Shown piece by piece: positions 15,812 through 24,900 of a DNA stretch of 35,576 nt. The translations under genes and the position numbers were made by a program. The notes under the pieces were generated by a model. The model was not told the DNA's origin. It was given only the letters and a program-made list of their open reading frames with translations, and ran no database searches. Position 1 is the first letter of the stretch, and each line of letters opens with the position of its first letter. The stretch is taken from NCBI GenBank assembly GCA_963205185.1, contig CAUJHZ010000069.1:1-35576 (forward strand), written 5' to 3'. The stretch is from Planctomycetota bacterium (GTDB lineage: Bacteria > Planctomycetota > Phycisphaerae > Phycisphaerales > UBA5793).

Positions 15812-16110
15812 GACTCCCCTCCCCTGCTGATCGTTTGGCCATCCCGCCCGCGCCCCAGCCCGGGAGCCGGCGGCGGCAAGAACAAGATACACGCAATTGC
15901 CGTGTTTTGCATGAGCAAATGCCTGTTTTTCGGAACGATTGCGCCATTTCGACGGCTGCCGAAGGTCGCCCGTCGCTCGCTCGGGCGACCGATCGCTTCG
16001 GCTTTACGCTCGATTTGGACACGAACCGCTTCGGATCCCCTGAAAATCCGTTATGATGGGTCCACCGGCTTCAGACGGTTGATCGATGTGGCCGGCCAAG
16101 GAGGAATTCG
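15812..16110. promoter_or_regulatory. Divergent intergenic region with a perfect 9-bp hairpin
   Basis: This region separates two divergent secreted-protein genes. GGTCGCCCG (15964-15972) pairs exactly with CGGGCGACC (15982-15990) around a 9-nt loop, midway between the two starts. It could be an operator-like palindrome or a structured leader. TATGAT at 16052-16057 is a possible -10 box for the plus-strand gene but lacks a matching -35. No gene is evident. Confidence 0.35.
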
Positions 16111-18708
16111 ATGCTGCTACGTCGCTCTGTCGGTCTGTGCGCAGCTCTGGCTGCGCTGCTGCCCCTGTGGATCGGTTGCGCCAGTCGGGACGCGTCTCTC
16201 GGGTCGGACGAGTCGGAGCGGCTCGAGCACGACGAGCCGCTCGCCGCTGCGCGCTTCCGCTACCAGCAGCGCCTCAGCGAAGACGGCACGATCCCGGCCA
16301 ACGCTCTCATGCGGGCCAAGAACCAGCGCGATCGGCTGCTCGACAACCCCCTGGATGGCGCCGGCATCTCACCTGATGCCTGGACATGGCTCGGGCCCGG
16401 CAACATCGGCGGTCGGCTGCGCGCCGTCATCATTCATCCGAGCAACCCGAACACGATGTGGGTTGGCTCGGCGAGCGGCGGCGTCTGGAAGACCACTGAC
16501 GGCGGCGCGTCCTGGTTTCCGCTCGATGACTTCATGCCATCGCTCTCCATCGGCTGCATGGCCATCGATCCGACCAATCCCGACGTTCTCTACGCGGGCA
16601 CCGGTGAAGGCTTCTTCGACACGATCGACGGCTCGTCCAACACCGCGGCCATTCGCGGCGCGGGCGTGTTCAAGACAACCGATGGCGGCACGACGTGGAA
16701 CCAGCTGCCCAGCACCGCCAATGAGGACTGGTACTTCGTCAACCGGCTCGTCGTCGATCCGAGGAATCGGGACACCATCTACGCGGCCACGGCGAGTGGG
16801 ATCTATCGCACGATCGACGCCGGCGCCTCCTGGACGCGCACGGCCAGTTTCGGCACGCTGGACATCCGCATCGATCCGAACGATTCATCGCGCCTCGTCG
16901 CAGGCGGTGATCACCACGATCCGGGACCGTACTACTCGGCCGATGGCGGCTCGACGTGGCAAACCGCAACCGGAATTCCTGCGCCCGATCGGGTGGAACT
17001 GTCCTACGCACCCGCCACGCCGAACATGGTGTACGCCTCGGTCAGCGACGGCGGAACGATCCGCATCTATCGATCGGTTGATGGCGGCGCGACATACGCG
17101 CTGCGCGGCAGCAGCATCGGAACCTACTCGGGGTACAACAACACGATCTGGGTTGATCCGCTCAATTCGGAAACGCTGGTCGTGGGCGGCATTTACATCT
17201 ATCGCTCGACCAACGGCGGAACGTCGTCATCTCGGGTCTGGAACGGCATGCATCCGGATTTCCACGTCGTAGTGAATCACCCGCAGTACGACGGCTCATC
17301 CAACCGGACACTCTTCATCGGACACGACGGCGGCATCAGCCGCGTGCCCGACGCCTATGGCTCGTCCTACACGAATCTGAACAACAACCTCGGTGTGACT
17401 CAGTTCTATGGCGTGGCAGTCAGCGCCAACGGCAGCGTCGTCGTGGGCGGTACGCAGGACAACGGCACGCTGCGCTACGCCGGCAATCCGCAGGGATGGC
17501 AGATGACCTTCGGCGGCGACGGCGGATTCTGCGCTGCCGATCCGGCTGATCCGAACTACCTCTATGGCGAGATCTACTACTCCCAGATCTTCCGCTCGAC
17601 CAACGGCGGGCAGAACTGGTCGTACATCCACAGCGGCATCAGCGACACGAACCGCGCCAACTGCAACTTCATCCCCCACTTCATCATCGACCCGAACAAT
17701 GCCAACCGCATGCTCTCGGGCTGCCGGCGGCTGTGGCGCACGAACAACGTCAAGGCCGGCTCGCCAACCTGGACGGTGATCAAGCAGGCGATTGGCTTCG
17801 GCCCTGAGCCCGATCCCTTCGCTACTCCCCTGCCGCAGGATCACTTCGCCGAGAACGATCCGCGCAACATCAGCACCATCACCGTCGCGCCCGGCGATTC
17901 GAATCGCATCTACGTCGGGCACAACAATGGCCAGATCTACCTGACCAGCAACGGCCAGGATGCCTTGCCGGACTGGACGCGCATCGACACCCTGGGCAAC
18001 ACGAACCCGCCGGCGCGCTGGGTGTCGCACATGGTCGTTGATCCGACCAATCCCAACATCGTCTACGTCTCGTTCATGGGCTGGGAGGCGGACAACATCT
18101 GGATGTTCGACGTCGCCCAGGGCCGGTGGACGGCCATCAGCGGCACGGGAGGCGACTGGCCGCTGCCCAGCGCACCGGTCAGTGCACTCGAAGCGCACCA
18201 GACCATGCCCGGCTGGATCTATGCCGGCACCGACATCGGCATCTTCACCTCGACGGATGGCGGTGCGACGTGGTCCGCTTCGACGCAGGGGCCGGGCACC
18301 GTCCCCATCGACGAACTGCTGTGGAAGGATGCGTCAACGCTCGTGGCGGGTACGCACGGCCGCGGCGCGTTTCTCGCCGATGTCAGCCTCGAAATCACTC
18401 TGCTCGATCCGGTGCCCGGAATCGCCGGTCAGGAGAACCGCCTGACGACGACCAACGGCACATCCGGCCGGCGCGTGTACTTCATCTACAGCCTGCGCGG
18501 CGGCACGACCAATGTGCCCGGCTGCAACGGCGTGGTCGTGAACATGAGCCAGCCGACCATCGCCGGCGATGCCATCGTCGACGGCAACGGCGAAGCGACT
18601 CTCAACCTCAACGTGCCGCAGGCGGCATCGGGGCGGACTGTGCGCATCCAGTCTGTCGAACGCGCCACGTGCCGGGTGAGCAATCTCGTGCAGTTCACGT
18701 TCCAGTAG
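16111..18708 (+). CDS. Secreted Asp-box (BNR) beta-propeller protein
   Basis: 865 residues; ATG 16111 follows AAGGAGG by 7 nt. The N-terminus MLLRRSVGLCAALAALLPLW ends at IGC, so a lipoprotein is possible, though Trp at -3 is a poor lipobox. The body contains at least eight Asp-box motifs of S/T-x-D/N-x-G-x-x-W/Y type (TTDGGASW, TTDGGTTW, TIDAGASW, SADGGSTW, SVDGGATY, STNGGQNW, STDGGATW), each following an hPxNPxxhyhG strand. This is the sortilin/VPS10-sialidase-like propeller family without sialidase catalytic residues. Residues 760-865 share a domain with the TIGR03790 protein. Its stop is 3 bp from the convergent nitroreductase stop, with no terminator between. Confidence 0.8.
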   Translation: MLLRRSVGLCAALAALLPLWIGCASRDASLGSDESERLEHDEPLAAARFRYQQRLSEDGTIPANALMRAKNQRDRLLDNPLDGAGISPDAWTWLGPGNIGGRLRAVIIHPSNPNTMWVGSASGGVWKTTDGGASWFPLDDFMPSLSIGCMAIDPTNPDVLYAGTGEGFFDTIDGSSNTAAIRGAGVFKTTDGGTTWNQLPSTANEDWYFVNRLVVDPRNRDTIYAATASGIYRTIDAGASWTRTASFGTLDIRIDPNDSSRLVAGGDHHDPGPYYSADGGSTWQTATGIPAPDRVELSYAPATPNMVYASVSDGGTIRIYRSVDGGATYALRGSSIGTYSGYNNTIWVDPLNSETLVVGGIYIYRSTNGGTSSSRVWNGMHPDFHVVVNHPQYDGSSNRTLFIGHDGGISRVPDAYGSSYTNLNNNLGVTQFYGVAVSANGSVVVGGTQDNGTLRYAGNPQGWQMTFGGDGGFCAADPADPNYLYGEIYYSQIFRSTNGGQNWSYIHSGISDTNRANCNFIPHFIIDPNNANRMLSGCRRLWRTNNVKAGSPTWTVIKQAIGFGPEPDPFATPLPQDHFAENDPRNISTITVAPGDSNRIYVGHNNGQIYLTSNGQDALPDWTRIDTLGNTNPPARWVSHMVVDPTNPNIVYVSFMGWEADNIWMFDVAQGRWTAISGTGGDWPLPSAPVSALEAHQTMPGWIYAGTDIGIFTSTDGGATWSASTQGPGTVPIDELLWKDASTLVAGTHGRGAFLADVSLEITLLDPVPGIAGQENRLTTTNGTSGRRVYFIYSLRGGTTNVPGCNGVVVNMSQPTIAGDAIVDGNGEATLNLNVPQAASGRTVRIQSVERATCRVSNLVQFTFQ

Positions 18709-18711
18709 GAG

Positions 18712-19314
18712 TCAGTCGAGAAAGGCGGCAGGCGATTCCCAATCGCCATCAAAGACGAACTCGTGCAGCGGCTTGCGCGGCCGCGCGGCGGTGTCGCGCT
18801 CGCGATAGTCGCCGGTGATCTGCTCCTCGGGCTTTCGATAGCCGACGGCAATGCCCGTGGCCACTTCGAACCCATCGGGGACGTTGAATGTCTGGCGCGC
18901 TTTGTCGAGATCGACGCCCGCCATCTGGTGCACGTACAGACCGCGAGCCGTGGCTTCGAACGTGAGACTCGCCGCGGCCAGGCCCAGGTCATGCAGAGCG
19001 ACGCGGTTGGGTTTCCCATTGCGGCTGAACGTGGTGCGAATGCATCCCAGCGCCAGCAGGCCCGCGTGCCGGGCCCACTGCTGGTTTGCCTCGAGGAGGC
19101 ATGAGAGGATCCGCTCGAATCCCTCTCGATTGGTGCGCAGGGCCGCGACAAAGCGCCAGGGCTGCTCGTTGTAGGATGACGCTGCCCATCGCGCTGCTTC
19201 GAACAGCGCCAGGGCATCATCCTTCGAGACTGGCCGATCGTCAAACGCGTACGGGCTCCAGCGGCGCGTGAGCAGATCATGAATTGGATGGTCCGGTTGG
19301 GCGATTTTGGTCAT
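18712..19314 (-). CDS. Nitroreductase-family FMN oxidoreductase
   Basis: 200 residues from ATG 19314, with AAGGAA 9 nt upstream. The family opening is clear: IHDLLTRRWSPYAFDDRPVS (11-30) with the Arg-Ser FMN phosphate contacts, then ALFEAARWAASSYNEQPWRF (36-55). LALGCIRTT, HDLGLAAASLTFEATARGLYVHQMAG and the late VATGIAVGYRKP are the FMN-binding and dimer-forming elements. Such enzymes reduce nitro groups, quinones or related acceptors with NAD(P)H; the natural substrate cannot be told from sequence. It is transcribed towards the propeller gene and divergently from the zinc-ribbon membrane gene. Confidence 0.9.
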   Translation of the reverse strand: MTKIAQPDHPIHDLLTRRWSPYAFDDRPVSKDDALALFEAARWAASSYNEQPWRFVAALRTNREGFERILSCLLEANQQWARHAGLLALGCIRTTFSRNGKPNRVALHDLGLAAASLTFEATARGLYVHQMAGVDLDKARQTFNVPDGFEVATGIAVGYRKPEEQITGDYRERDTAARPRKPLHEFVFDGDWESPAAFLD

Positions 19315-19493
19315 CTGTCGATTTCCTTCAGTAGTGATGCTGGCGTATGGTAGTGCGCCCCGCCGAAGCCGAATCCTCTGCAACCGATCTGAGCGGGTTC
19401 CGAACAAGAAGTGCAGGCGAGAGCGCCGAGCGGTACGATGTGAGCCGTGTCTCTGCCCGCGCTGGTGCACCCTGGACCGGGAAGGAGCGGCAC

Positions 19494-20183
19494 ATGCCGT
19501 GGAACCTCTTCGCGGCGTCGACGGACGGACGGTCGATGTGGCTCGATCTGCGCCGGGGGCGACTGTCGTTTTTCGGCCGCCTGGTGCTCAGTGTCGCCGG
19601 CTTCGGCGCAGCGCTTTCGCTGTGCCTGGTGGCGATCGCGATCTCGGCGCCGAACCATCGCGTGCAGGAAGAGGTTGCGATGTCGATCCTCGCGTTCGGC
19701 GCGCTGCTCTGGGTTCTGCTTCTTGCGTGGCTGTGGGTGGGGCACGCGGTCATGGGGCCGCTGCTGCGCGGCCTGTTTGTCGTCGCCGCGATCTGGTTCG
19801 TCGTCATTCTGCTGGCGGTGTTCATCGCCAGCCGCCTGCCCAACGACGAACTTTGGATCGGCGCGCTGATCGTCGCGGGCATCACCGGAACGATCCTCTA
19901 CGTCGCGAGCGTCATCTACACGGGACTGCGCGGCCGGGAGATTCACTCGCATGCCGGGATGGTGAATGTGCAGTGCGCCGAATGCGGCTACTCGCTCGTG
20001 GGCAAGACGGACTGCACCTGCCCGGAATGCGGCAGGCAGTACACCGTGGATGAACTCATCGCTCTGCAGGATTACGACGCGCTGCGATGGCGGCCCGAAG
20101 CCGGTCGCGCCTCCGAACCCGCCGCCCGAGCCGCCGCGCAGGCGCTGCACCGACCCGTGCTGCCGGGCGAGTCGTCGCGCTGA
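19494..20183 (+). CDS. Four-TM membrane protein with C-terminal zinc ribbon
   Basis: 229 residues from ATG 19494, preceded by AAGGAG at 7 nt; the open frame before it is non-coding in character. Four hydrophobic helices are visible at about 24-48, 60-80, 85-106 and 113-136. The cytoplasmic tail carries CAECGYSLVG and CPECGRQYT, a zinc ribbon of the type seen at the contig ends, followed by DELIALQDYDALRW and a low-complexity Ala/Arg tail. The family is unknown. In planctomycetes the ribbon is attached to many small membrane proteins, so it may be a docking module. It ends 18 bp before the tRNA-Gly gene on the other strand. Confidence 0.7.
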   Translation: MPWNLFAASTDGRSMWLDLRRGRLSFFGRLVLSVAGFGAALSLCLVAIAISAPNHRVQEEVAMSILAFGALLWVLLLAWLWVGHAVMGPLLRGLFVVAAIWFVVILLAVFIASRLPNDELWIGALIVAGITGTILYVASVIYTGLRGREIHSHAGMVNVQCAECGYSLVGKTDCTCPECGRQYTVDELIALQDYDALRWRPEAGRASEPAARAAAQALHRPVLPGESSR

Positions 20184-20201
20184 CCGGTGGCGGACATCAA
20201 G

Positions 20202-20273
20202 AGCGGGCGAAGGGACTCGAACCCTCAACATTCAGCTTGGAAGGCTGACACTCTACCATTGAGTTACGCCCGC
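20202..20273 (-). tRNA. tRNA-Gly(TCC)
   Basis: 72 nt. Acceptor GCGGGCG pairs with CGCCCGC; the D-loop has AATGGTAGAGT, the anticodon loop CTTCCAA holds TCC, and the T-arm has GGGTTCGAGTCCC. The 3' CCA is not encoded. Confidence 0.95.
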
Positions 20274-20308
20274 AGGCGGCGATTGTACGCCGCAATCTGC
20301 CCTCGGGT

Positions 20309-22126
20309 TCAAGGATCAAAGTTGTAGCACTTGCTCAGGTACTGGTATCCTCCGCCTGCCAGAACGGTTCGCACGAACGTGCCGTTGACCTGGTATTCGT
20401 GGAGGCCGGTCGTCGTACTCACGAGCAGATGACCCGACGGCAACTGGATCACGCCGCGCGGCGAGCCGTTCACGGCGAACGATCCCTGCAACTGGCCCGT
20501 CGTCACACGGACCTTCTGGATGCGGCCGGCGTTGAACGCGGCGATCGCATACTGATTGTTGTTGTTGATCGTGGTGATCTGCTGCGGGAAGTCGATGGCG
20601 CCCCGGGTCGTGCGGCCGAAGAAGCGCAGATTGAGGCGATAGCCTTCGATGGCGTCATCGTTGATCTCGCTCATGACGTAGTACTTGTGATTGCCGCCGA
20701 GCGCGAGCAGGAAGACGTCGTAAAAGTTGCCGCTGACCGTATCCGTTTGAAGCGTGCCGAAACGGTTCCAGGCGCGAAAGCCGGTGGACGTCGCGCCGAC
20801 GATGTAGTCGCCGAACGAAGTGGCGATGCCGCGCAACTGCCCCGACGGAATGGTGCCGAACGTGCCGAACAGATCGCCATTTTCCTGGAGCTTGAAGATC
20901 GTGCCCGAGGCCCGATCCGCGAGCAACAGCAGTCCGCCCTGCAGTGGGCTCAGATCGTCATCGATGATCTCCACGCCGTCGTCGGCAAAGGCCGTGCTGA
21001 ACGTCCGCAGGAAATCTCCCGTGTCCGGATTGAGCACGTACATGCGATCTTCGTCGGAGTTGTTGCACATGATCGTGCCGCGCGTGTAGTTGGGAATGAG
21101 CACGAAGCCCTGGGTGCGGCCGTTCTTCTCGCCGTAGCCGCAGATCTCGCCCTCGTTGTTGACGCCGGTGGCCACCTGCAGCGTCCAGCCGGAGCTGAGC
21201 GGTATCAGGTCGTTCAGATCGGTCATCTGCCCGCGGTACCACATGATGGCGCGGCTGCCGGAGCCGTTGAAGTAGCAGTCACCGACGATGACGCCGTCGT
21301 CATTGATATCGTTGGCCCTGACGGAAGCGCCGCCGGGCAGCACGCCGAGGTTGGTGCGCACGCCGTTTTCCCAGAGAAAGGCGCGCTCATCCGCGAAGCC
21401 GTTGAAGTTGAACGCATCGCACGCAACCTGGTTGTGTTCGTTCACCGCGTTGGCGACGGAATCGGTGAACGGCGAGATCGTGCCGAGATCGGTGATCCCC
21501 CCGCCGCTGCTCCAGATGAATGCATGCAGGGTGCTGCTGTTGAGGATGCGCGCCCCGCCGCAGACGACGTCGCTGTTGTTCACATCGTATCCGAAGCCCT
21601 GGTTGCCGCCGAGCGTGGGCAGATCGACAAAGCCGCCCGACGACGACCACAGATAGGCGCGCGGCCCGTTGGCGGTGTCGCGGTAGCCGGTGATGTGATC
21701 AAGCCGGTTGATTCCTTCAGCCGAGCGGGTCGAGCCGCCCATGGCCGTGGCGCTCGAATTGGAGCCGATCCAGCGCACGGGCTCGATGTCGGAGACGCCG
21801 ACGACGGTGCCGACGTAACTGATGTCGTAACCCTCGGTCTCGAAGTCGCCGGCGAGCGGATCAAGCAACGTGGATTGGCCGGTATGGGCGCGATAGCGGA
21901 ATGCGGTGCGCACATCGAACGCCGTCGCGTGGTAGCCGGTGACCACGCCAAAGTCATTGATCGCCAGCGCGCGGTTTCCGTCGTGGTTGCTGATGATCGG
22001 AATCTCCTGCACGCGGTAGCGTGAGGTGATCTGCGCATCGACTTGGCAGGTCAGGACCAGGGTGAATGAAGCGGTGGTTACAGCCAGCGCCGCAAGCCGG
22101 CGCCTTCGCGGATAGCGATGCATCAT
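20309..22126 (-). CDS. Secreted HAF-repeat protein fused to a beta-propeller domain
   Basis: 605 residues from ATG 22126, with AGGAG 8 nt upstream. The signal peptide is RRLAALAVTTASFTLVLTCQVDAQ. The N-terminal half has HAF-type extracellular repeats: each pairs an INDFGVVTGY/VNNSDVVCGG element with a strand such as AFRYRAHTG, AYLWSSSGGFVDLPTLGG, AFIWSSGGGITDLG or AFLWENGVRTNLGVLPGG. The last ~255 residues (about 20312-21085) are homologous to the whole mature protein encoded at 9291-10106, so this is a two-domain fusion of a domain that also occurs alone. It is probably exported; the biological role is unknown. The stop lies 35 bp from the tRNA-Gly gene. Confidence 0.75.
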   Translation of the reverse strand: MMHRYPRRRRLAALAVTTASFTLVLTCQVDAQITSRYRVQEIPIISNHDGNRALAINDFGVVTGYHATAFDVRTAFRYRAHTGQSTLLDPLAGDFETEGYDISYVGTVVGVSDIEPVRWIGSNSSATAMGGSTRSAEGINRLDHITGYRDTANGPRAYLWSSSGGFVDLPTLGGNQGFGYDVNNSDVVCGGARILNSSTLHAFIWSSGGGITDLGTISPFTDSVANAVNEHNQVACDAFNFNGFADERAFLWENGVRTNLGVLPGGASVRANDINDDGVIVGDCYFNGSGSRAIMWYRGQMTDLNDLIPLSSGWTLQVATGVNNEGEICGYGEKNGRTQGFVLIPNYTRGTIMCNNSDEDRMYVLNPDTGDFLRTFSTAFADDGVEIIDDDLSPLQGGLLLLADRASGTIFKLQENGDLFGTFGTIPSGQLRGIATSFGDYIVGATSTGFRAWNRFGTLQTDTVSGNFYDVFLLALGGNHKYYVMSEINDDAIEGYRLNLRFFGRTTRGAIDFPQQITTINNNNQYAIAAFNAGRIQKVRVTTGQLQGSFAVNGSPRGVIQLPSGHLLVSTTTGLHEYQVNGTFVRTVLAGGGYQYLSKCYNFDP

Positions 22127-22285
22127 GTTCTTCTCTCCTCTTTTGGAGCCGCGCCGCCGCATTCACGCAACACGCCGGAACGCCCCCGCCACGTTTCCTC
22201 CACTGGCATTGTTCCTGTCAGGACGGACCGAAACAGCGCCAGCGTCATGCAATCTCGTGCGGCCGCACGCGAGCCGCGAGAAAAA

Positions 22286-22373
22286 CGGTGAGGGTGGGAT
22301 TCGAACCCACGGTAAGAACAAGTCCTACACCGGTTTTCAAGACCGGTCCCTTCAGCCGCTCGGGCACCTCACC
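22286..22373 (-). tRNA. tRNA-Ser(TGA)
   Basis: 88 nt with the long variable arm of serine tRNAs. Acceptor GGTGAGG pairs with CCTCACC; the anticodon loop CTTGAAA holds TGA, flanked by the ACCGGT/ACCGGT stem; the T-arm has GTGGGTTCGAATCCCAC. The CCA is not encoded. Confidence 0.95.
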
Positions 22374-22408
22374 AGGCTGGGCAACTCTACGCGGCGCCCG
22401 CGCCATCG

Positions 22409-23512
22409 TCACTTCGGCTCGGGGAGAGACACGCGGGCAAAACTCGGCCGCGAGAGGCTGCCAAGGTAGAGCACGCCGCCGTCCTCTTCGACGCTGGTAA
22501 TCAGCGAGAAGTGCTCGCCGAGCGGATCGCGCAGAACTTCGACAGCAGCGCCATCGAGATCGAGTCCGAGCACGAGGCCGTACTGCTGCGGCTTGGGAAG
22601 CATGGCGCGCGGCAGGCGGCACATGGCCCGCTTGAGCCACGGCCGCGGATGGGCAAAATCCAGCACCGCCGAGCGCGGCGAAACGATCGCCACCCAGAAC
22701 CGATCCTTCCCGTTGCACGAGACGCCATCGGGGAAGCCGGGAAGATTGTCGATGAAGTTCTCCGACTGGCCGGCGCGGTCTCCTGTGAGCCACACACGAT
22801 GGATGCAGTAGCGGGCGGTTTCGTTGACCAGAACGAACGATTCGTCGGGAGATACCGCGACGCCGTTGGCGAAGTTGAGTTCCCCCAGCAGCAGTTCCGT
22901 CTCCTTCGTGGCCGGGTCATAGCGCATCAGACGGCCGGAGCCGCGCTGTTCGATGAAGTCGATGTCGTAGTCATACAGCCCGTGACGGCTCGATGCGTCG
23001 GTGAAGTAGATCATCCCGCTTGGCGCGACATCCACATCGTCGGTAAACATGAACGGCACGCCGTCGTGCTCGACAGCCAGGACGGTGATGGCGCCGTCAT
23101 TGCCGATGCGAAGCAGCCCCTTGAATGCGTCGGCGACGATCAGATTCTCCTCGGGATCGAAGTCGAGGCCGAGCGGACGACCGCCCGTATCGGCAAAGAG
23201 TTCGCCGCGCGTGCCATCGTGATCGAAGCGCATGATGCGCCCGTCGAGCATGCCCGCGTACAGTCGCCCCTGTGCGTCGATGGCCACGTCTTCCGGCCCG
23301 TCACTGGCGCCCTGACCGAGGAGTTTGACTGACGAGAGGTCAAACTCGGCAGGCTTCGCTCCTGCAAGCGGCGGCTCGGTCGGCGGCTGCCATCCGAGTG
23401 GATCGACGTCGATCGGCCAGAGCAGCAGGTAGCCCAGCGCCGCTCCCACTGCAGCAAGCACGATCGCGGCCCATCTGCGGCGACGCGGTTGCTTCTTCGA
23501 CCCTTGTGCCAT
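22409..23512 (-). CDS. Strictosidine-synthase/APMAP-like six-bladed propeller, membrane-anchored
   Basis: 367 residues. A basic N-terminus and one TM helix (about 14-32, WAAIVLAAVGAALGYLLLW) anchor a soluble domain outside the membrane. The domain follows the strictosidine-synthase-like/SMP-30 pattern: GPEDVAIDAQGRLYAG, GRPLGLDFDPEENLIVADAF, TDDVDVAPSGMIYFTDAS, GRLMRYDPATKETELLL then LNFANGVAVSPDESFVLV and NETARYCIHRVWL, and FPDGVSCNGKDRFWV. Relatives include lactonases and arylesterases using a central calcium; the plant alkaloid function should not be transferred. It lies 36 bp from the tRNA-Ser gene. Confidence 0.8.
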   Translation of the reverse strand: MAQGSKKQPRRRRWAAIVLAAVGAALGYLLLWPIDVDPLGWQPPTEPPLAGAKPAEFDLSSVKLLGQGASDGPEDVAIDAQGRLYAGMLDGRIMRFDHDGTRGELFADTGGRPLGLDFDPEENLIVADAFKGLLRIGNDGAITVLAVEHDGVPFMFTDDVDVAPSGMIYFTDASSRHGLYDYDIDFIEQRGSGRLMRYDPATKETELLLGELNFANGVAVSPDESFVLVNETARYCIHRVWLTGDRAGQSENFIDNLPGFPDGVSCNGKDRFWVAIVSPRSAVLDFAHPRPWLKRAMCRLPRAMLPKPQQYGLVLGLDLDGAAVEVLRDPLGEHFSLITSVEEDGGVLYLGSLSRPSFARVSLPEPK

Positions 23513-23561
23513 GCGCCCATCGTAGCGGGCAGTTCGCTGCGGCTTCAGCTCCTCGCGGTTC

Positions 23562-24245
23562 TCAATCGCGCCGTCCGCTGGCCAGCGAGACGAAGTAGAG
23601 CAGTTGCAGCACCGCCGTCAGCGTGGCGGCGACGTACGTCATCGCCGCGGCGTTGAGCACCTTGCCGACCTGCGCATCTTCAGCATGTGAGACAATGCCG
23701 GTTCGAAGCAGTTCCACGCGGGCTCGCTTGCTTGCGTCGAATTCCACGGGCAGGTTGACCAGTTGAAAGATCACGACCGATGAGAAGAGCGCGATGCCGG
23801 CCCAGATGAGGCCGGTGATCGCCATGAACATGCCGGCGATGATGAGGATCCACGACAAGCCACTTCCGATGCTGGCCACCGGGACCACGGCGTTGCGGAT
23901 CGCCATCGGGCCGTAGTTGCGCGCGTGCTGCAGCGCGTGGCCCGCTTCGTGGCAAGCCACCCCCACCGACGCGATCGAGCGGCCGGAGAACACCTGCGGA
24001 CTCAAACGCAGGACCTTGTGCCGCGGGTCGTAGTGGTCGCTGAGCATGCCCTGGGTCATCTCGATGCCGACGTCAAAGCAGCCGGCATCGCGCAGCACGC
24101 GCTGGGCGGCCTGGGCGCCCGTCAAGCCGCTGCTCACCGGTACGCGGCTCATCTTTGCGTACGCGCTGCTGATCTTTGCCTGTGCCCATAGGGCGAGAAT
24201 CATCGCCGGCGCCAGGAAGACGAAGTACATGGGATCGAAGATCAT
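23562..24245 (-). CDS. YugP-type membrane zinc metallopeptidase
   Basis: 227 residues from ATG 24245 (AGAGG 10 nt upstream). The first TM helix is at 5-22, followed by SGLTGAQAAQRVLRDAG, then GMLSDHYDPRHKVLRLS (66-82), the hallmark of this neutral zinc metallopeptidase family, and HEAGH (99-103). Further TM helices span about 118-160 (VVPVASIGSGLSWILIIAG and IWAGIALFSSVVIF), then LPVEFDASKRARVELL, which supplies a conserved Glu as probable third zinc ligand, and a final helix. The peptidase is predicted to be integral in the inner membrane. Substrates are unknown. An alternative upstream start (24350) adds no conserved sequence. Confidence 0.88.
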   Translation of the reverse strand: MIFDPMYFVFLAPAMILALWAQAKISSAYAKMSRVPVSSGLTGAQAAQRVLRDAGCFDVGIEMTQGMLSDHYDPRHKVLRLSPQVFSGRSIASVGVACHEAGHALQHARNYGPMAIRNAVVPVASIGSGLSWILIIAGMFMAITGLIWAGIALFSSVVIFQLVNLPVEFDASKRARVELLRTGIVSHAEDAQVGKVLNAAAMTYVAATLTAVLQLLYFVSLASGRRD

Positions 24246-24451
24246 GGATGAGTGAACCTCTGAAAGGATCATCGGGCCGCGTGGCGCCGGTTCCCCCATT
24301 ATTGGGAAGTGCCGCCAGCGGCTGCATGAGTGATACTCTGGAGCGGCCATGAATGTTCGCTCAACCCGCGCGGCTTATCCAGTCTTGCTGTTTGCGGAGA
24401 AGCTGTCGCAGATGCCGGCCGATCGAAAACCTGGCCCGAGATCGCGCCTGC

Positions 24452-24886
24452 CTACATCTCGAGCAGGATTCGTTGCTTCCATCTCCCCCTCCTCGAATGC
24501 GGATCCTCGATCCAGATCTCGAACTCGGTTTCGCTCACCCATGTAACTCGCGCCGGGTCGTCGTCGGCGACGGCCGGGGCATGGAAATAGACACGGCGAA
24601 ACCCAAGTGCGGTCTTTTGGAATACGGAGATGCCGCCGTACCCGAGTGCGCCTTGATCTGTGATCAGAACGCGTATCTCGTTCGTACCCCCCGGCGAAGT
24701 GTACGTTTCGTCAACCGCTGCCAACGAGGAGAGCACACGCATCCGCGTGCAGCGTCCGAGGCCGATGCAACTGGCCAGCAGCAACACAACTGCAACGATC
24801 GCCAGTGCGACGCGATACCGGGGCCGCCGCCAAGCGGGCGCGACGAGTCGTATGCCGCCTACGTTCGATTCTGGTTGCGCACTCAT
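24452..24886 (-). CDS. Small membrane-anchored hypothetical protein
   Basis: 144 residues. A basic N-terminus precedes one TM helix (about 27-43, ALAIVAVVLLLASCIGL). The exported part reads as a compact beta domain: SPGGTNEIRVLITDQGALGY, then FRRVYFHAPA, RVTWVSETEFEIWIED and a basic end. The SPxG-K/N...V...W.sdxxhxI pattern recalls DUF5412-like domains, but that is a guess. It starts 14 bp after the C15-like gene, so they probably form an operon. The 206 bp from its end to the metallopeptidase start shows nothing clear. Confidence 0.55.
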   Translation of the reverse strand: MSAQPESNVGGIRLVAPAWRRPRYRVALAIVAVVLLLASCIGLGRCTRMRVLSSLAAVDETYTSPGGTNEIRVLITDQGALGYGGISVFQKTALGFRRVYFHAPAVADDDPARVTWVSETEFEIWIEDPHSRRGRWKQRILLEM

Positions 24887-24900
24887 TTCATGTCCGCGCC

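Noticed and set aside
20399-22024. 541-codon plus-strand frame
   Set aside because: Antisense of the HAF-repeat gene, which has a signal peptide and Shine-Dalgarno.
24349-24546. Small plus-strand gene upstream of the metallopeptidase
   Set aside because: No Shine-Dalgarno, no conserved motif, and it overlaps the minus-strand hypothetical gene.
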